This document shows, piece after piece, positions 26,792 to 35,498 of a DNA stretch of 64,000 nucleotides. Position numbers and translations under genes: made by a program. The notes below the pieces were generated by a model. That model ran no database searches, had not been told where the DNA came from, and was given only the letters and a program-made list of their open reading frames with translations. The number at the start of each line of letters is the position of its first letter. The first letter of the stretch is position 1. Where the stretch lies: the NCBI GenBank assembly GCA_022827195.1, contig JAJDTL010000030.1, forward strand, positions 169,574 to 233,573. The letters run 5' to 3'. Source of the stretch: Caldilineaceae bacterium (lineage in GTDB: Bacteria; Chloroflexota; Anaerolineae; Caldilineales; Caldilineaceae).

Positions 26792-27628
26792 ATGTTCAAC
26801 CGTCAGACCGTAATCGTAACTGGCGCGGGACGCGGCATCGGCGCAAGCACGGCCCTGCTGTTTGCCCAACAGGGCGCCCGCGTTGTCGTCAACGACCTCG
26901 ACGCCGCCCTGGCCGCAGAGACCGCCCAGCTGATTGCAGACGCCGGCGGGCAGGCAATCCACTTTGCTGGCAGCGTGACCGACAACGAACTTCCCGATCG
27001 TCTCATGCAGGCCGCGGTTGACGCCTTCGGCCAAATCAATGTCCTTGTCAACAATGCCGGCTACACCTGGGATGGCATGGCCCACAAGATAACCGGCAAA
27101 CAGTGGCAGGCCATCCTCGACGTCCACCTGACCGCGCCCTTCCGCATGATCCAGGCCGCCGCGCCCTACCTGCGCGACGCTGCCAAGGCCGAACTGGAGT
27201 CGGGCGCCCCGTTCAGCAACCGCTGTATCGTGAACGTCTCGTCGACGTCCGGCCTCCATGGCAACATCGGTCAGGCCAACTACGCCGCCGCCAAACTAGG
27301 CGTCGTTGGCCTCACCAAGACGGTCGCCAAGGAGTGGGGCGCCCTCGGCATTCGCTGCAACGCAGTCGCCTTCGGCTTCGTCGATACCCGCCTCACGCGC
27401 CCCCAAGAAGCCCAGGAGGAAGCGATCGAAATCGATGGGCGCCAACTCATGCTCGGCATCCCGCGCAAAGTGCGAGATCTCCTTGACAGCGACATTGGCC
27501 AACGCATCCCCCTCGCTCGGCCCGCCGCAGTCGAGGAAGCCGCGGGCGGTATCGTCCTGATTGCTTCGCCCCTCGCTTCCTACATAACCGGCCATGTGCT
27601 AGAGGTCACCGGAGGAATGGGCATCTGA
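26792..27628 (+). CDS. Short-chain dehydrogenase/reductase (FabG/HSD17B4-like)
   Basis: A 278-aa SDR. The start chosen is the ATG at 26792 (MFNRQTVIVTGAGRG), with AAGG 9 nt upstream; another ATG at 26762 would overlap the MaoC gene by 11 bp. Motifs in order are TGAGRGIGAS, VVNDLDAAL (Asp indicating NAD preference), NNAGYTWDG, NVSSTSGLHG and YAAAKLGVVG with Tyr and Lys. The region between the active site and the C-terminus is longer than in FabG (about 30 extra residues around LTRPQEAQEEAIEID), as in multi-domain 3-hydroxyacyl-CoA dehydrogenases. With the upstream MaoC gene it suggests a hydratase/dehydrogenase couple. Confidence 0.92.
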   Translation: MFNRQTVIVTGAGRGIGASTALLFAQQGARVVVNDLDAALAAETAQLIADAGGQAIHFAGSVTDNELPDRLMQAAVDAFGQINVLVNNAGYTWDGMAHKITGKQWQAILDVHLTAPFRMIQAAAPYLRDAAKAELESGAPFSNRCIVNVSSTSGLHGNIGQANYAAAKLGVVGLTKTVAKEWGALGIRCNAVAFGFVDTRLTRPQEAQEEAIEIDGRQLMLGIPRKVRDLLDSDIGQRIPLARPAAVEEAAGGIVLIASPLASYITGHVLEVTGGMGI

Positions 27629-27722
27629 ATGCCACCCACTTTGTCCAGTCAGGACTTACCAGGGCACATCGCCTTTCAGCCCGGCTCGTCGAAGTCCGCA
27701 CTTAGAATCTGAAGAAGCGACA

Positions 27723-27956
27723 ATGGGACAAGCCTCAGGCAAGACAGCCCTTATAGCCGGAGCGTCGAGCGGCACCGGCCGCGCCTGCGCCCTCCGCTTG
27801 GACCGCGCCTGCTGGCGCGTCTTCGTCGCTTTCCGCCGCTGGATCCAACACCTTCCCACCCCCCTTCGCGACCGCCTGATTTTCAGCCAGATGCCGGAAT
27901 ACTGTCCGAGCACCACCTTTGCCGATAGGAATTCACGCCAGGTGAAACCCGACTAG
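27723..27956 (+). pseudogene. Truncated SDR remnant
   Basis: A 77-codon frame whose first about 38 residues are a clear SDR N-terminus (MGQASGKTALIAGASSGTGR, then ACALRLDRACWRVFVAF). After that the sequence (RRWIQHLPTPLRDRLIF...) has no SDR features and the frame ends before the NAG, catalytic Tyr and Lys motifs. It is therefore a decayed gene or the stub left by a deletion. The Rossmann glycine motif GASSGTG has lost the usual Ile. It lies just downstream of two intact SDR genes but is not a recent copy of either. Confidence 0.75.
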
Positions 27957-28023
27957 CGATACGGAGCCCCTCCGGTTGTACCCACAGATATTTCCATCTC
28001 CAACAAACTCACTTTACAGCGAG

Positions 28024-29361
28024 ATGCCAACAATGAATCTACCGTCCTGCAAGACCTTCTGTCTGCTTGCAACAGCGATTCTGGCCCTTCTGGTCGCGGC
28101 CTGCGCCCCCGCCGCGTCTCCCGCCGCCACTGCAGTCGAAGAACAGAGCGCGGACGCCGGCGGGACGACCGGCGACGTGCCCGATGACCCAATTCGCATC
28201 GGTGCCCTCGCCCCCCTCTCCGCCCCTGGCTCGGTTGTCGCCGGCGAAGCCATCAGCGACGCCATGAATATCGCCATCGATGAAATCAATGCCGCCGGCG
28301 GCCTGCTGGGTCAGCAAGTAAAGCTCGTAATCTTCGACAGCGAAGGCCTGCCCGAGCGCGGTACCGCCGGTGCCGAACGCCTCATCAATCAGGACAATGT
28401 CATTGCCATCGCCGGCGGCAGCCACAGCTCCGTCGGCGTAGCCGCCAAAGAGGTCGCCCACGACAACGGTATCCCCATCGTCCTTGTCAACACCTGGAAC
28501 GATACCATCACCAGCGTCCAATATCCCGAGGTCTTCCGCATTGCCCCGCTGAGCTCCGAGGTCTCGACCATCGATGTCAACTTCATGAAGTGGCTGCGCG
28601 ACGACGTCGGCTTAAACCTCGAAAAGGTTGTCCTCCTGACCGAAAACACCGACTACGGCATCCCCGCCGCCGAAGACACCTCCAGGCTCCTTACAGATGC
28701 CGGCATCGACTCCGTCACCTTCGGCGTCGACATCGGTACCCAGGACTTTGCCGGCATCATCGAACGCATCAAAGCTGAGAATCCCGACCTGATCATGTCG
28801 CTGGCCACAGGCGAGGCCTCCTACAACTTTGCCCAGCAATCTGCCGACGCCGGCATCGGACCCCAGGATGTCCCCACTATTTGCGATCATGTCGCACTCG
28901 TTAGCGACGCATTCTGGTCCAATGTGCCCGACGGCAACTACTGCTTCGTCCGCCGCATCGGCCTGCCGCCTCCGCTCTACAACGACTTCGCACACAGCTT
29001 TTTGGCCAGCTACGAGGCCCGCACTGGCAAAGTGGGGGCCGAGTCTTACGCCTTCGCCGCCTACGACGCCATCCGATTGATTGCCCAGGCCGTAACCGAG
29101 GCCGGCACCACCGAAGCCGCCGCCATCATCACCGCCTTGGAAAACATCACCTACGAAGGAGCGCTCGGCACCATCACCTTCCCTATCAACAGCAGCAACA
29201 CGCCGCAGCAGGCCGGCGTCGATCCCAAATGGTGGCACCAGTTTCCTGACCCGGCCGTCACCATCGTGCAGTACCAGGTGGAAGGGGAAGACTCGGAAGG
29301 CGCCGCCGTCGTCTACCCCCAGACCTACCGCACCGGAGAACCTGTCATCCCCGGGCAGTAG
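28024..29361 (+). CDS. Branched-chain amino-acid type ABC substrate-binding lipoprotein (copy 1)
   Basis: A 445-aa exported binding protein of the Leu/Ile/Val type (Peripla_BP_6). The start is the ATG at 28024 or 28033 (MPTMNLPSCK or MNLPSCK). The signal FCLLATAILALLVAAC gives a lipidated Cys, followed by an Ala/Glu/Gly-rich tether. The fold is evident: PIRIGALAPLSAPGSVVAGE, AMNIAIDEINAAGGLLGQQV, IAGGSHSSVGVAAKEVAHDN, IPIVLVNTWNDTITS, FRIAPLSSEVSTID, VVLLTENTDYGIPAAEDT and DFAGIIERIKAENPDLIM. It is strongly similar along its length to the next binding protein (29958-31325), so a gene duplication with divergence of ligand is likely. It is upstream of the single livH-livM-livG-livF set. Confidence 0.9.
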   Translation: MPTMNLPSCKTFCLLATAILALLVAACAPAASPAATAVEEQSADAGGTTGDVPDDPIRIGALAPLSAPGSVVAGEAISDAMNIAIDEINAAGGLLGQQVKLVIFDSEGLPERGTAGAERLINQDNVIAIAGGSHSSVGVAAKEVAHDNGIPIVLVNTWNDTITSVQYPEVFRIAPLSSEVSTIDVNFMKWLRDDVGLNLEKVVLLTENTDYGIPAAEDTSRLLTDAGIDSVTFGVDIGTQDFAGIIERIKAENPDLIMSLATGEASYNFAQQSADAGIGPQDVPTICDHVALVSDAFWSNVPDGNYCFVRRIGLPPPLYNDFAHSFLASYEARTGKVGAESYAFAAYDAIRLIAQAVTEAGTTEAAAIITALENITYEGALGTITFPINSSNTPQQAGVDPKWWHQFPDPAVTIVQYQVEGEDSEGAAVVYPQTYRTGEPVIPGQ

Positions 29362-29474
29362 GAACGCGACTTCGCCGCCAATCAAATACCGACCTTGCTC
29401 CGGCCCACCGCCCTCGCCCGCACGGCAATCGCGGAGGCTCCATCGCGCCCAAACCCCCGGGCCTCTGCAGGCGC

Positions 29475-29790
29475 GCCTTTCCTGGCCACTCTTCACTGCC
29501 GCTGGACGGTCGGGCCGTTCCGGCGTTCCCTTGTGCGGGGGGACAGCCCCCGCAACGCCCTCCAGTAGATATGCCACCGTGCCTGCGCGACCCCAGCTCG
29601 CGCGTCAGCGACCGCGGCACGATGCTACCGTGCCTGCGCGATTCCAGATTTTCGCCAATGCCACCGTGAACGATGCAATCGAGTGTGCGAGTCCCTAGTC
29701 GATCGCGCGTTCGACCTGCAGGCATCGCCCAGCCGTTCCAGGCCACCGACCGCTGGCCACCGGTCACAGGCAAGTGGCCACTATTCGCTT
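29475..29790. repeat. Dispersed intergenic repeat, copy 2, with degenerate heptamers
   Basis: Related to 7570-7860 (shared TTCCTGG..CACT start, CCCTTGTGCGGGG, CAACGCC, and TCGCGCGTTCGAC). It contains an internal direct repeat, GCCACCGTGCCTGCGCGA and GCTACCGTGCCTGCGCGA, about 62 bp apart. Near the end, 29743-29784, is a degenerate 7-bp array (CACCGAC, CGCTGGC, CACCGGT, CACAGGC). It lies between the two paralogous binding-protein genes. No gene is present between 29362 and 29957. Confidence 0.55.
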
Positions 29791-29957
29791 TTCATTTCCT
29801 GCCGCTTGACTTTTGGACAGATCTGTAGCACAGTAATCCCCGAACTTCGCACACTCCCTTGGAGAGTATCTTTCGCTCCCAGGACCCGACCAATCTGATG
29901 ACCGTGGGGCTGTCGGTCGCGACGCCCCCTCCTACTCTAAGCCAGGAGGAAAACCAA

Positions 29958-31325
29958 ATGGCTAATTCCCGAACTCTTGTCCGTTTTGCGCTCTTTCTGG
30001 CACTGCTGGCGCTCATCCTGACCGCCTGCGGAGGCCAGACGGAAACGGTCGGCGAGCCGGAGGCAGAAGCCGAACCCGCAGCACAGGAAGAGGCTGCCCC
30101 GGCTGCGACCGAAGCCCCTGCCGAAGAAGCTGACGACATGGCCATGGAGCCAATAAAGATCGGCGCACTGGCCCCCCTCTCCGCGCCCGGTGCCGTTGTT
30201 GGCGGTGAAGCTATGCGCGACGCCATGCAGATTGCAGCCGATGAGCTCAACGCACGCGGCGGCATCCTCGGCAGACCTGTCGAACTGATCATCGTCGACA
30301 CCGAGGGTCTCCCCGAACGCGGTACCGCCGTCGTTGAACGTCTCATCAACCAGGACGGCGTCGTCGGCATCGGCGGGGGCTACCACAGTTCCGTGGGTGT
30401 CGCGGCCAAGGAGGTCGCTCGCGACAACGGTGTCCCCATCGTCTTTGCCGAGACTTGGAACGACACCATCACAAGCGTACAGTACGATGAGATCTTCCGC
30501 ATCGCGCCCCTGAGTTCAGAGGTCTCTGCTGTCGACGTCAAGTTCATCCAGTGGCTGCGCGACGAGAACGGCATGAAGCTAGACAAGGTCGTCATCCTCA
30601 CTGAGAACACCGACTACGGTATTCCCGCCGCCGAGAACACGACCGCTCTGCTGGAGGAAGCCGGTATCGCCTCGGTTACCTTCAGCGTCGATATCGGCAC
30701 GCAGGACTTCGCCGGCATCATCGAGCGCGTTAAGGCCGAAAGCCCGGACATGATCGTAACGCTGGCAACAGGTGAAGCCTCCTACAACTTCACCCAGCAG
30801 GCGGCCGACGCCGGAATCGGGCCCCAGGACGTCCCCACCATGTGCAACCAGGTCTCGCTCGTGAGCGACGCCTTCTGGGAAAACGTCCCTGACGGCAACA
30901 ACTGCTTCGTCCGCCGTATCGGCCTTCCTGTCCAGCTCTACAACGACGTTGCCCAGGCCCTTGTCGCCGAATACGCCGAGCGCACCGGTAAGGATGACAT
31001 CGAGTCCTACGCTATGGCCTCCTATGACTCGATTATGCTTATCGCCCAGGCCATCGAGGACTCAGGCTCGACCGACCCGGCCGACATCATCGACGCCCTC
31101 GAAAACATCGAACACATGGGGGCCCTGGGACCCATCACCTTCCCGATCAACCGCGCCAATACGCCTGAACAGGCCGGCGTCGATCCCAAATGGTGGCACC
31201 AGTTCCCTGATCCCGCCATCACCATCGTCCAGTACCAGGTAGCGGGGCAGGCCGCCGTTGACACGACTGTCGTCTATCCCTCAACCTACCAGACGGGTGA
31301 TCCCGTTATCGTCGGACAAGAGTAG
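29958..31325 (+). CDS. Branched-chain amino-acid type ABC substrate-binding lipoprotein (copy 2)
   Basis: A 455-aa exported binding protein. The start is the ATG at 29958 (MANSRTLVRFALF), with a strong AGGAGGAAAA box. The signal ends in LILTAC, followed by a Glu/Ala-rich tether of about 45 residues. The two-lobe fold parallels copy 1 (PIKIGALAPLSAPGAVVGGE, IADELNARGGILGRPVELI, GGGYHSSVGVAAKEVARDNG, LTENTDYGIPAAENTTALLE, DFAGIIERVKAESPDMI, and a nearly identical C-terminus PEQAGVDPKWWHQFPDP). Differences cluster in the ligand lobes, so the pair may give the one transporter two specificities. It lies 175 bp ahead of livH, with a strong hairpin between. Confidence 0.92.
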   Translation: MANSRTLVRFALFLALLALILTACGGQTETVGEPEAEAEPAAQEEAAPAATEAPAEEADDMAMEPIKIGALAPLSAPGAVVGGEAMRDAMQIAADELNARGGILGRPVELIIVDTEGLPERGTAVVERLINQDGVVGIGGGYHSSVGVAAKEVARDNGVPIVFAETWNDTITSVQYDEIFRIAPLSSEVSAVDVKFIQWLRDENGMKLDKVVILTENTDYGIPAAENTTALLEEAGIASVTFSVDIGTQDFAGIIERVKAESPDMIVTLATGEASYNFTQQAADAGIGPQDVPTMCNQVSLVSDAFWENVPDGNNCFVRRIGLPVQLYNDVAQALVAEYAERTGKDDIESYAMASYDSIMLIAQAIEDSGSTDPADIIDALENIEHMGALGPITFPINRANTPEQAGVDPKWWHQFPDPAITIVQYQVAGQAAVDTTVVYPSTYQTGDPVIVGQE

Positions 31326-31355
31326 CTTTCTGAAACACGCTAAGGTAGATTAACA

Positions 31356-31402
31356 GGGAAGGGCCTGCCGCCGGACTATGTCCGGCAATCGGGTCCTTCC
31401 CC
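31356..31402 (+). promoter_or_regulatory. Long hairpin between binding-protein and permease genes
   Basis: GGGAAGG ... CCGCCGGAC-tat-GTCCGG ... CCTTCCC can fold into a two-part stem of about 20 bp. There is no T-run after it, so it is not a classical terminator. Such stems between a binding-protein gene and its membrane components often stabilise the upstream mRNA and lower downstream expression; that role is inferred. Confidence 0.5.
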
Positions 31403-31500
31403 GTGTCTCTTCTGATTCGCATTACGCCCGCCTTCGGACCGACGGCTGCGCCACTGGGTTGTCCTGGTCTCTTCCGCATTCCCATTGCCCTCTCCGCGCC

Positions 31501-32742
31501 ATGGAAAACGCAGCAATCTTCGGCTGGACGCTTCTGTGGATTCTCTTCTGGGGCGCCCTGGGAGGCGTGGTGACCCCACGCATCTACGCGCGCAAAGACC
31601 TGGAAATCTCCCAAGCCTCATTCGGCGGCGCGGTCATCGGCGCCGCACTCGGGCCGCTCAGCCTCGTTCCCCTCTGGATTTCCACGCCCAAAATCACCAG
31701 CCGTCTGATCGGGATTGCCATCGCACTTGTCGTCGGTCTTTTTGTCGCCGCATTTGCCCTCGCCGATCCCGACAACCTCTGCGTTGTCAACGGCGGTTTC
31801 GTAGTCTCGCAGCTCGCCAACGGCATCGTCATTGGCATAATCTACGGCCTCATGGCCCTGGGCCTGACCCTGATATTCTCCATCCTCGGCGTCGTCAGTT
31901 TCGCCCACGGCGAGTTCTACATGATCGGAGGCATGGTTACCTACTTTATGACCTCACGCTGGCTTCCGGGTGTCTCCCCTTTCGTCGCCATTCTGGCCAG
32001 TTGCGTCACCACATTCGCCATCGGTCTTCTCTTTGAACGCATTTTCCTCCGTCCCATGGGCAGCGGACAGATTGAGCGCCCCACCGAGTACGCTATTCTC
32101 GTCACCTTCGGCCTCGCCTTCTTCCTCCAATACTTTACCCAGGCCCTTACATCGGCCGTTCCTGTCAAAGCCCAGCGATTCTTCCCCTTCCCTCGCACCG
32201 AGCTTCCCGCCGACTCCGGCGCCCTGCTCAAGATGACGCCTGGAAATGTTACGATTTTAGACGCCATTTCAGTGCCCAATCCCCGCTTTACGGCCGCGGT
32301 CCTTGCCCTCATCATGCTCGCCGCCCTGCTCTGGTTTCTCTACCGCACTTGGATCGGCAAGGCCCTGCGCGCCGTCAGCCAGGACAGACAGGCCGCCGCT
32401 GTAACCGGCATCAACCCAGACACGATGAATACCCTTGCTTTCGGCATGGGCGCGATGCTGGCAGGGCTTTCCGGCGCCTCGCTCGTGCAGGTCTTCTCTT
32501 GGCTTCCCCAGGTCGGCATTCCCGCCGCGGCCCGCTCCTTCGTCATTATCGTACTGGGCGGCATGGGCAGCCTGCCCGGCGCTTTCCTCGGCGGCCTCAT
32601 CGTCGGCCTCGTCGAAGCCGCAGGCACCGGCTGTATTCCCGATGCCACCAGGGCCGCCGCCTATATACCCGCCTACGGCATGGTGATTCTGACGCTCGTC
32701 CTCCTCCTAAAGCCCACCGGCCTCTTTGGGCGCGAGCTATGA
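31501..32742 (+). CDS. livH: Branched-chain amino-acid type ABC permease, LivH family
   Basis: A 413-aa membrane permease. The start chosen is the ATG at 31501 (MENAAIFGWTLLWILF); the upstream part of the frame is not protein-like and includes the intergenic hairpin. The first about 90 residues are an unusual N-terminal extension with two or three hydrophobic helices and a GGAVIGAALGPLSLVPLWI segment, before the standard LivH core. The core starts at SQLANGIVIGIIYGLMALGL and continues with FSILGVVSFAHGEFYMIGG and RAVSQDRQAAAVTGINPDTM (the EAA-like coupling loop), then GMGSLPGAFLGGLIVGLVE. It forms one half of the membrane channel with LivM. It ends in ATGA overlapping livM, so translation is coupled. 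Confidence 0.93.
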   Translation: MENAAIFGWTLLWILFWGALGGVVTPRIYARKDLEISQASFGGAVIGAALGPLSLVPLWISTPKITSRLIGIAIALVVGLFVAAFALADPDNLCVVNGGFVVSQLANGIVIGIIYGLMALGLTLIFSILGVVSFAHGEFYMIGGMVTYFMTSRWLPGVSPFVAILASCVTTFAIGLLFERIFLRPMGSGQIERPTEYAILVTFGLAFFLQYFTQALTSAVPVKAQRFFPFPRTELPADSGALLKMTPGNVTILDAISVPNPRFTAAVLALIMLAALLWFLYRTWIGKALRAVSQDRQAAAVTGINPDTMNTLAFGMGAMLAGLSGASLVQVFSWLPQVGIPAAARSFVIIVLGGMGSLPGAFLGGLIVGLVEAAGTGCIPDATRAAAYIPAYGMVILTLVLLLKPTGLFGREL

Positions 32743-34043
32743 ACCCGAAGCTTATCTACCGGGTCTCCGGCTCAGTCGCCGTCATCCTGCTCTTGGCGAT
32801 CCCGCTCGCGTCCTCCGAAATGGGCGGGCTCGGACCGCTCGTCCTCAGCAGCTACTTCATGCACCTCGCCATCACCGCCTTTTACTACGCCATTCTCGCA
32901 TCCAGTTGGTCGCTCCTCGCCGGCTACGCCGGGCAATTCTCCTTCGGCCACATGGCCTTCATGGCAATCGGCGGCTACACGACCGGACTGATTGGCAAAT
33001 TCATCCGCTTTACGACCGCGCCTTCAGAGCTCTGCACGGATCTCCCCCTGCCCGGCGGCTGGTGGCTCGTGATTCTCAACGTACGCCGCGTAGGGACGAT
33101 CGATGAGTCCTGCCTCGACCTGGCAAAGACCCAGATCCTTCCCAGCGGTACAGTCATCGTCTTTCCCCCCGTCTGGGCCTCGATCGCCATGGGGCTGGTC
33201 TTTGGCGCAATCTTCGGTCTCCTGGTCGGCTGGCTCGTGCTCCGCCTGCGCAGCACCTACCTGGCGCTCTTCACCATCGGCTTCTCCGAAATCCTGCGAG
33301 CAGCGATCAGCGCCGAGATCCCCATCACCGAGGGCCAGAGCGGTCTTGAATTGGTTCCTCTCTTCCCCGCCGGCATACTCGGTTTCAGCTCGACCAGCAA
33401 GATCCCCACCTATTACGCCATGTTGCTGCTCTTTATCCTGGCTATGGCCCTGATGTCGTGGCTTGCAGCCTCGCGCTTCGGCCTCTTTGTGCGAGCCATC
33501 CGCGAAGACGAAGAGGCCGCCGCCGCGCTCGGTGTCAATATCGTCCGCTACAAAGTCCTCGTCTTCGTCATCACCAGCACCATCGCCGCCGCAGCAGGCG
33601 CGCTGCAGGCCCACTATATCGGCATCATTACCCCCAATACACTGATAATCCTGCAGATGTCGCTCGTCATCGCCATGGCCGTCATCGGCGGACTGGAAAG
33701 CATTTTTGCGGCATCGGTCGGCGCCATTATCATCACCTTTGTCCTCGAGTTGCTGCGCACCAGCATCTCGATTGGTCCAGTCGAGATCGATATGACCCTC
33801 TGGCGGCTCGTCTTCTTCGGCATTCTTCTTATGGTGACGCTTCGCTTCCAGCGCAACGGTCTGCTCTTCCCCATCCTCGAACGCATTAGCCGCGGCGGCG
33901 TCGCACAAGAGACGGTCTCAATCAGAACGGAGACCGACGAAGAGTTCGACGAGCTCGAAGATCCGGACGCGGGCCGATCCGACGCCGAGTCCGGCCCCGA
34001 ACAGCCAGATCGCACAACGGGCGCTGAAAATGCTGAAACTTAA
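32739..34043 (+). CDS. livM: Branched-chain amino-acid type ABC permease, LivM family
   Basis: A 434-aa permease starting at the ATG at 32739, overlapping livH by 4 bp (ATGA). It has about ten hydrophobic helices. Family marks are YAILASSWSLLAGYAGQFSF, GHMAFMAIGGYTTG, LRLRSTYLALFTIGFSEILR and RAIREDEEAAAALGVNIVRY (coupling loop), then AGALQAHYIGIITPNTL. An insertion of about 40 residues lies between the second and third helices (KFIRFTTAPSELCTDLPLPG and DESCLDLAKTQ), facing outside. The C-terminal about 45 residues are hydrophilic, Asp/Glu-rich and cytoplasmic. It pairs with LivH and overlaps livG by 14 bp. Confidence 0.93.
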   Translation: MNPKLIYRVSGSVAVILLLAIPLASSEMGGLGPLVLSSYFMHLAITAFYYAILASSWSLLAGYAGQFSFGHMAFMAIGGYTTGLIGKFIRFTTAPSELCTDLPLPGGWWLVILNVRRVGTIDESCLDLAKTQILPSGTVIVFPPVWASIAMGLVFGAIFGLLVGWLVLRLRSTYLALFTIGFSEILRAAISAEIPITEGQSGLELVPLFPAGILGFSSTSKIPTYYAMLLLFILAMALMSWLAASRFGLFVRAIREDEEAAAALGVNIVRYKVLVFVITSTIAAAAGALQAHYIGIITPNTLIILQMSLVIAMAVIGGLESIFAASVGAIIITFVLELLRTSISIGPVEIDMTLWRLVFFGILLMVTLRFQRNGLLFPILERISRGGVAQETVSIRTETDEEFDELEDPDAGRSDAESGPEQPDRTTGAENAET

Positions 34044-34755
34044 CGCCAACGGCATATACAAGAATTTCGGCGGCCTGCAGGTGCTCAACGACGTTACCTT
34101 CACCGTCGAGGGTCCCGAGTTGATCGGCCTCATCGGGCCAAACGGCGCCGGCAAGACCACGCTCACCAATATTCTCGACGGCGCACTCAAACCCTCCAGC
34201 GGCACCGTCTACATGAATGGAGAGCGCATCGACACGCGGCCCCCGTACGGCGTCGCCAGGGCCGGGCTTGGCCGCACCTTCCAGGTAACGCGCGCATTCC
34301 GCCGCATGACCGTGCTTGAAAACCTGCTCATCCCCGCCATGGCTATGAACACGACCGCCCGCCAGCGCGACTTCGAAGACAAGGCCCATGAGGTGCTCGA
34401 GTTTCTCACGATCGCCCACCTCCGCAACGAGTACGCCCGCGCCCTCTCCGGCGGCCAGCAAAAACTACTCGAGCTGGGCCGCCTGCTCATGCTCGATCCC
34501 AGCATGATCATCCTCGACGAACCCTTCGCCGGCGTCCATCCCCGCCTCATGGAGGTGATCTATCGCTATATCACAGAGACGAACGCACAGGGCAAAGCCT
34601 TCATCATCATCAGCCACGATATGGACACGATCTTTACTCTCAGTCGCCGCCTCCTCGTGCTGAACTACGGCGACCTTATCGCCGACGGCGACCCGGAGGT
34701 CGTACGCGAAGACCCTCTGGTCAAGGCCGCCTACCTGGGCGAGGATGAAGAATAA
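34030..34755 (+). CDS. livG: Branched-chain amino-acid type ABC ATPase, LivG family
   Basis: A 241-aa ATP-binding subunit. Walker A GPNGAGKTT lies at about residues 36-44, the signature is LSGGQQKLLELGR, Walker B is MIILDEPFAG, and the switch His is in IISHDMDTIF. The RTFQ-V motif (GLGRTFQVTRAF) is typical of LivG. It energises transport with LivF on the LivH/LivM channel. It overlaps livM at its 5' end and livF by one base at its 3' end (TAATG), so the operon is tightly coupled. Confidence 0.95.
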   Translation: MLKLNANGIYKNFGGLQVLNDVTFTVEGPELIGLIGPNGAGKTTLTNILDGALKPSSGTVYMNGERIDTRPPYGVARAGLGRTFQVTRAFRRMTVLENLLIPAMAMNTTARQRDFEDKAHEVLEFLTIAHLRNEYARALSGGQQKLLELGRLLMLDPSMIILDEPFAGVHPRLMEVIYRYITETNAQGKAFIIISHDMDTIFTLSRRLLVLNYGDLIADGDPEVVREDPLVKAAYLGEDEE

Positions 34756-35459
34756 TGCTGGCAGTCAACAATCTCTACGTCGGATACTATCGCGACCTGA
34801 ATATCCTGCAGGGCGTCTCACTGGAGGCCGAGGAAGGCAATATCACTACAATCCTCGGCGCCAACGGTGTTGGCAAGTCCACAATGCTCAAGGCCATTTA
34901 CGGATTCCTACGGCCAAATCAAGGCCAGATTACACTCAATGACGAAGACATAATCGACGTGCCCACATACGAACGCATCAGCATGGGCATCTCCTACATC
35001 CCACAGCAGCCGGGCGTCTTCCGCTTCATGTCGGTCGAAGAAAACCTGGAGTTGGGCGCCTGGACCTTCAAGAACGACAAGCAGCGCATCAAGCGAAAGC
35101 TCGACGAAAACTACGAGCGCTTCCCCGCCCTGAAACCGCGCCGCAAATCAAACGCCGGCGAACTCTCCGGCGGCATGCAGCGCATGGTCGAAATCGGCCG
35201 CACCCTCATGACCGATCCAATGCTGATTCTCGTCGATGAACCGACCGCCGGCCTCGCCAAACTGCTCTCGGAAGAGGTCTACCAGATGCTCGTCGACCTG
35301 CGCGACCGCGACGGCCTGACCATCCTGCTTGTCGACCAGGAGATTCGCGAGGCCCTCAAAATCGCCGACTACGTCTATGTCCTCGAACTGGGCCGTAACA
35401 AGTTTCAGGGCCCCGCCGCAGACTTTACCGATCTCGAAAAGGCCTTCTGGGTTGGCTAG
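34755..35459 (+). CDS. livF: Branched-chain amino-acid type ABC ATPase, LivF family
   Basis: A 234-aa ATPase subunit. Walker A GANGVGKST, signature LSGGMQRMVEIGR, Walker B MLILVDEPTAGLAKLL and the LLVDQEIREALKIADYVYVL segment (Gln in place of the usual Glu of 'VEQ', giving VDQ) are visible. The segment DVPTYERISMGISYIPQQPG resembles LivF ('GI.YVPEGR'), although the usual EGR is replaced by QQP. It completes the importer encoded from 28 kb. An aminotransferase gene follows after 39 bp. Confidence 0.94.
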   Translation: MLAVNNLYVGYYRDLNILQGVSLEAEEGNITTILGANGVGKSTMLKAIYGFLRPNQGQITLNDEDIIDVPTYERISMGISYIPQQPGVFRFMSVEENLELGAWTFKNDKQRIKRKLDENYERFPALKPRRKSNAGELSGGMQRMVEIGRTLMTDPMLILVDEPTAGLAKLLSEEVYQMLVDLRDRDGLTILLVDQEIREALKIADYVYVLELGRNKFQGPAADFTDLEKAFWVG

Positions 35460-35498
35460 ACTTCACGATTCGCGTCCCGCTATCTCCGACCTTCCTCC

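Noticed and set aside
32349..32738. Extension of livM into livH
   Set aside because: The frame would overlap livH almost entirely in another phase and is Arg-rich; the ATG at 32739 overlaps livH by four bases as usual in operons.
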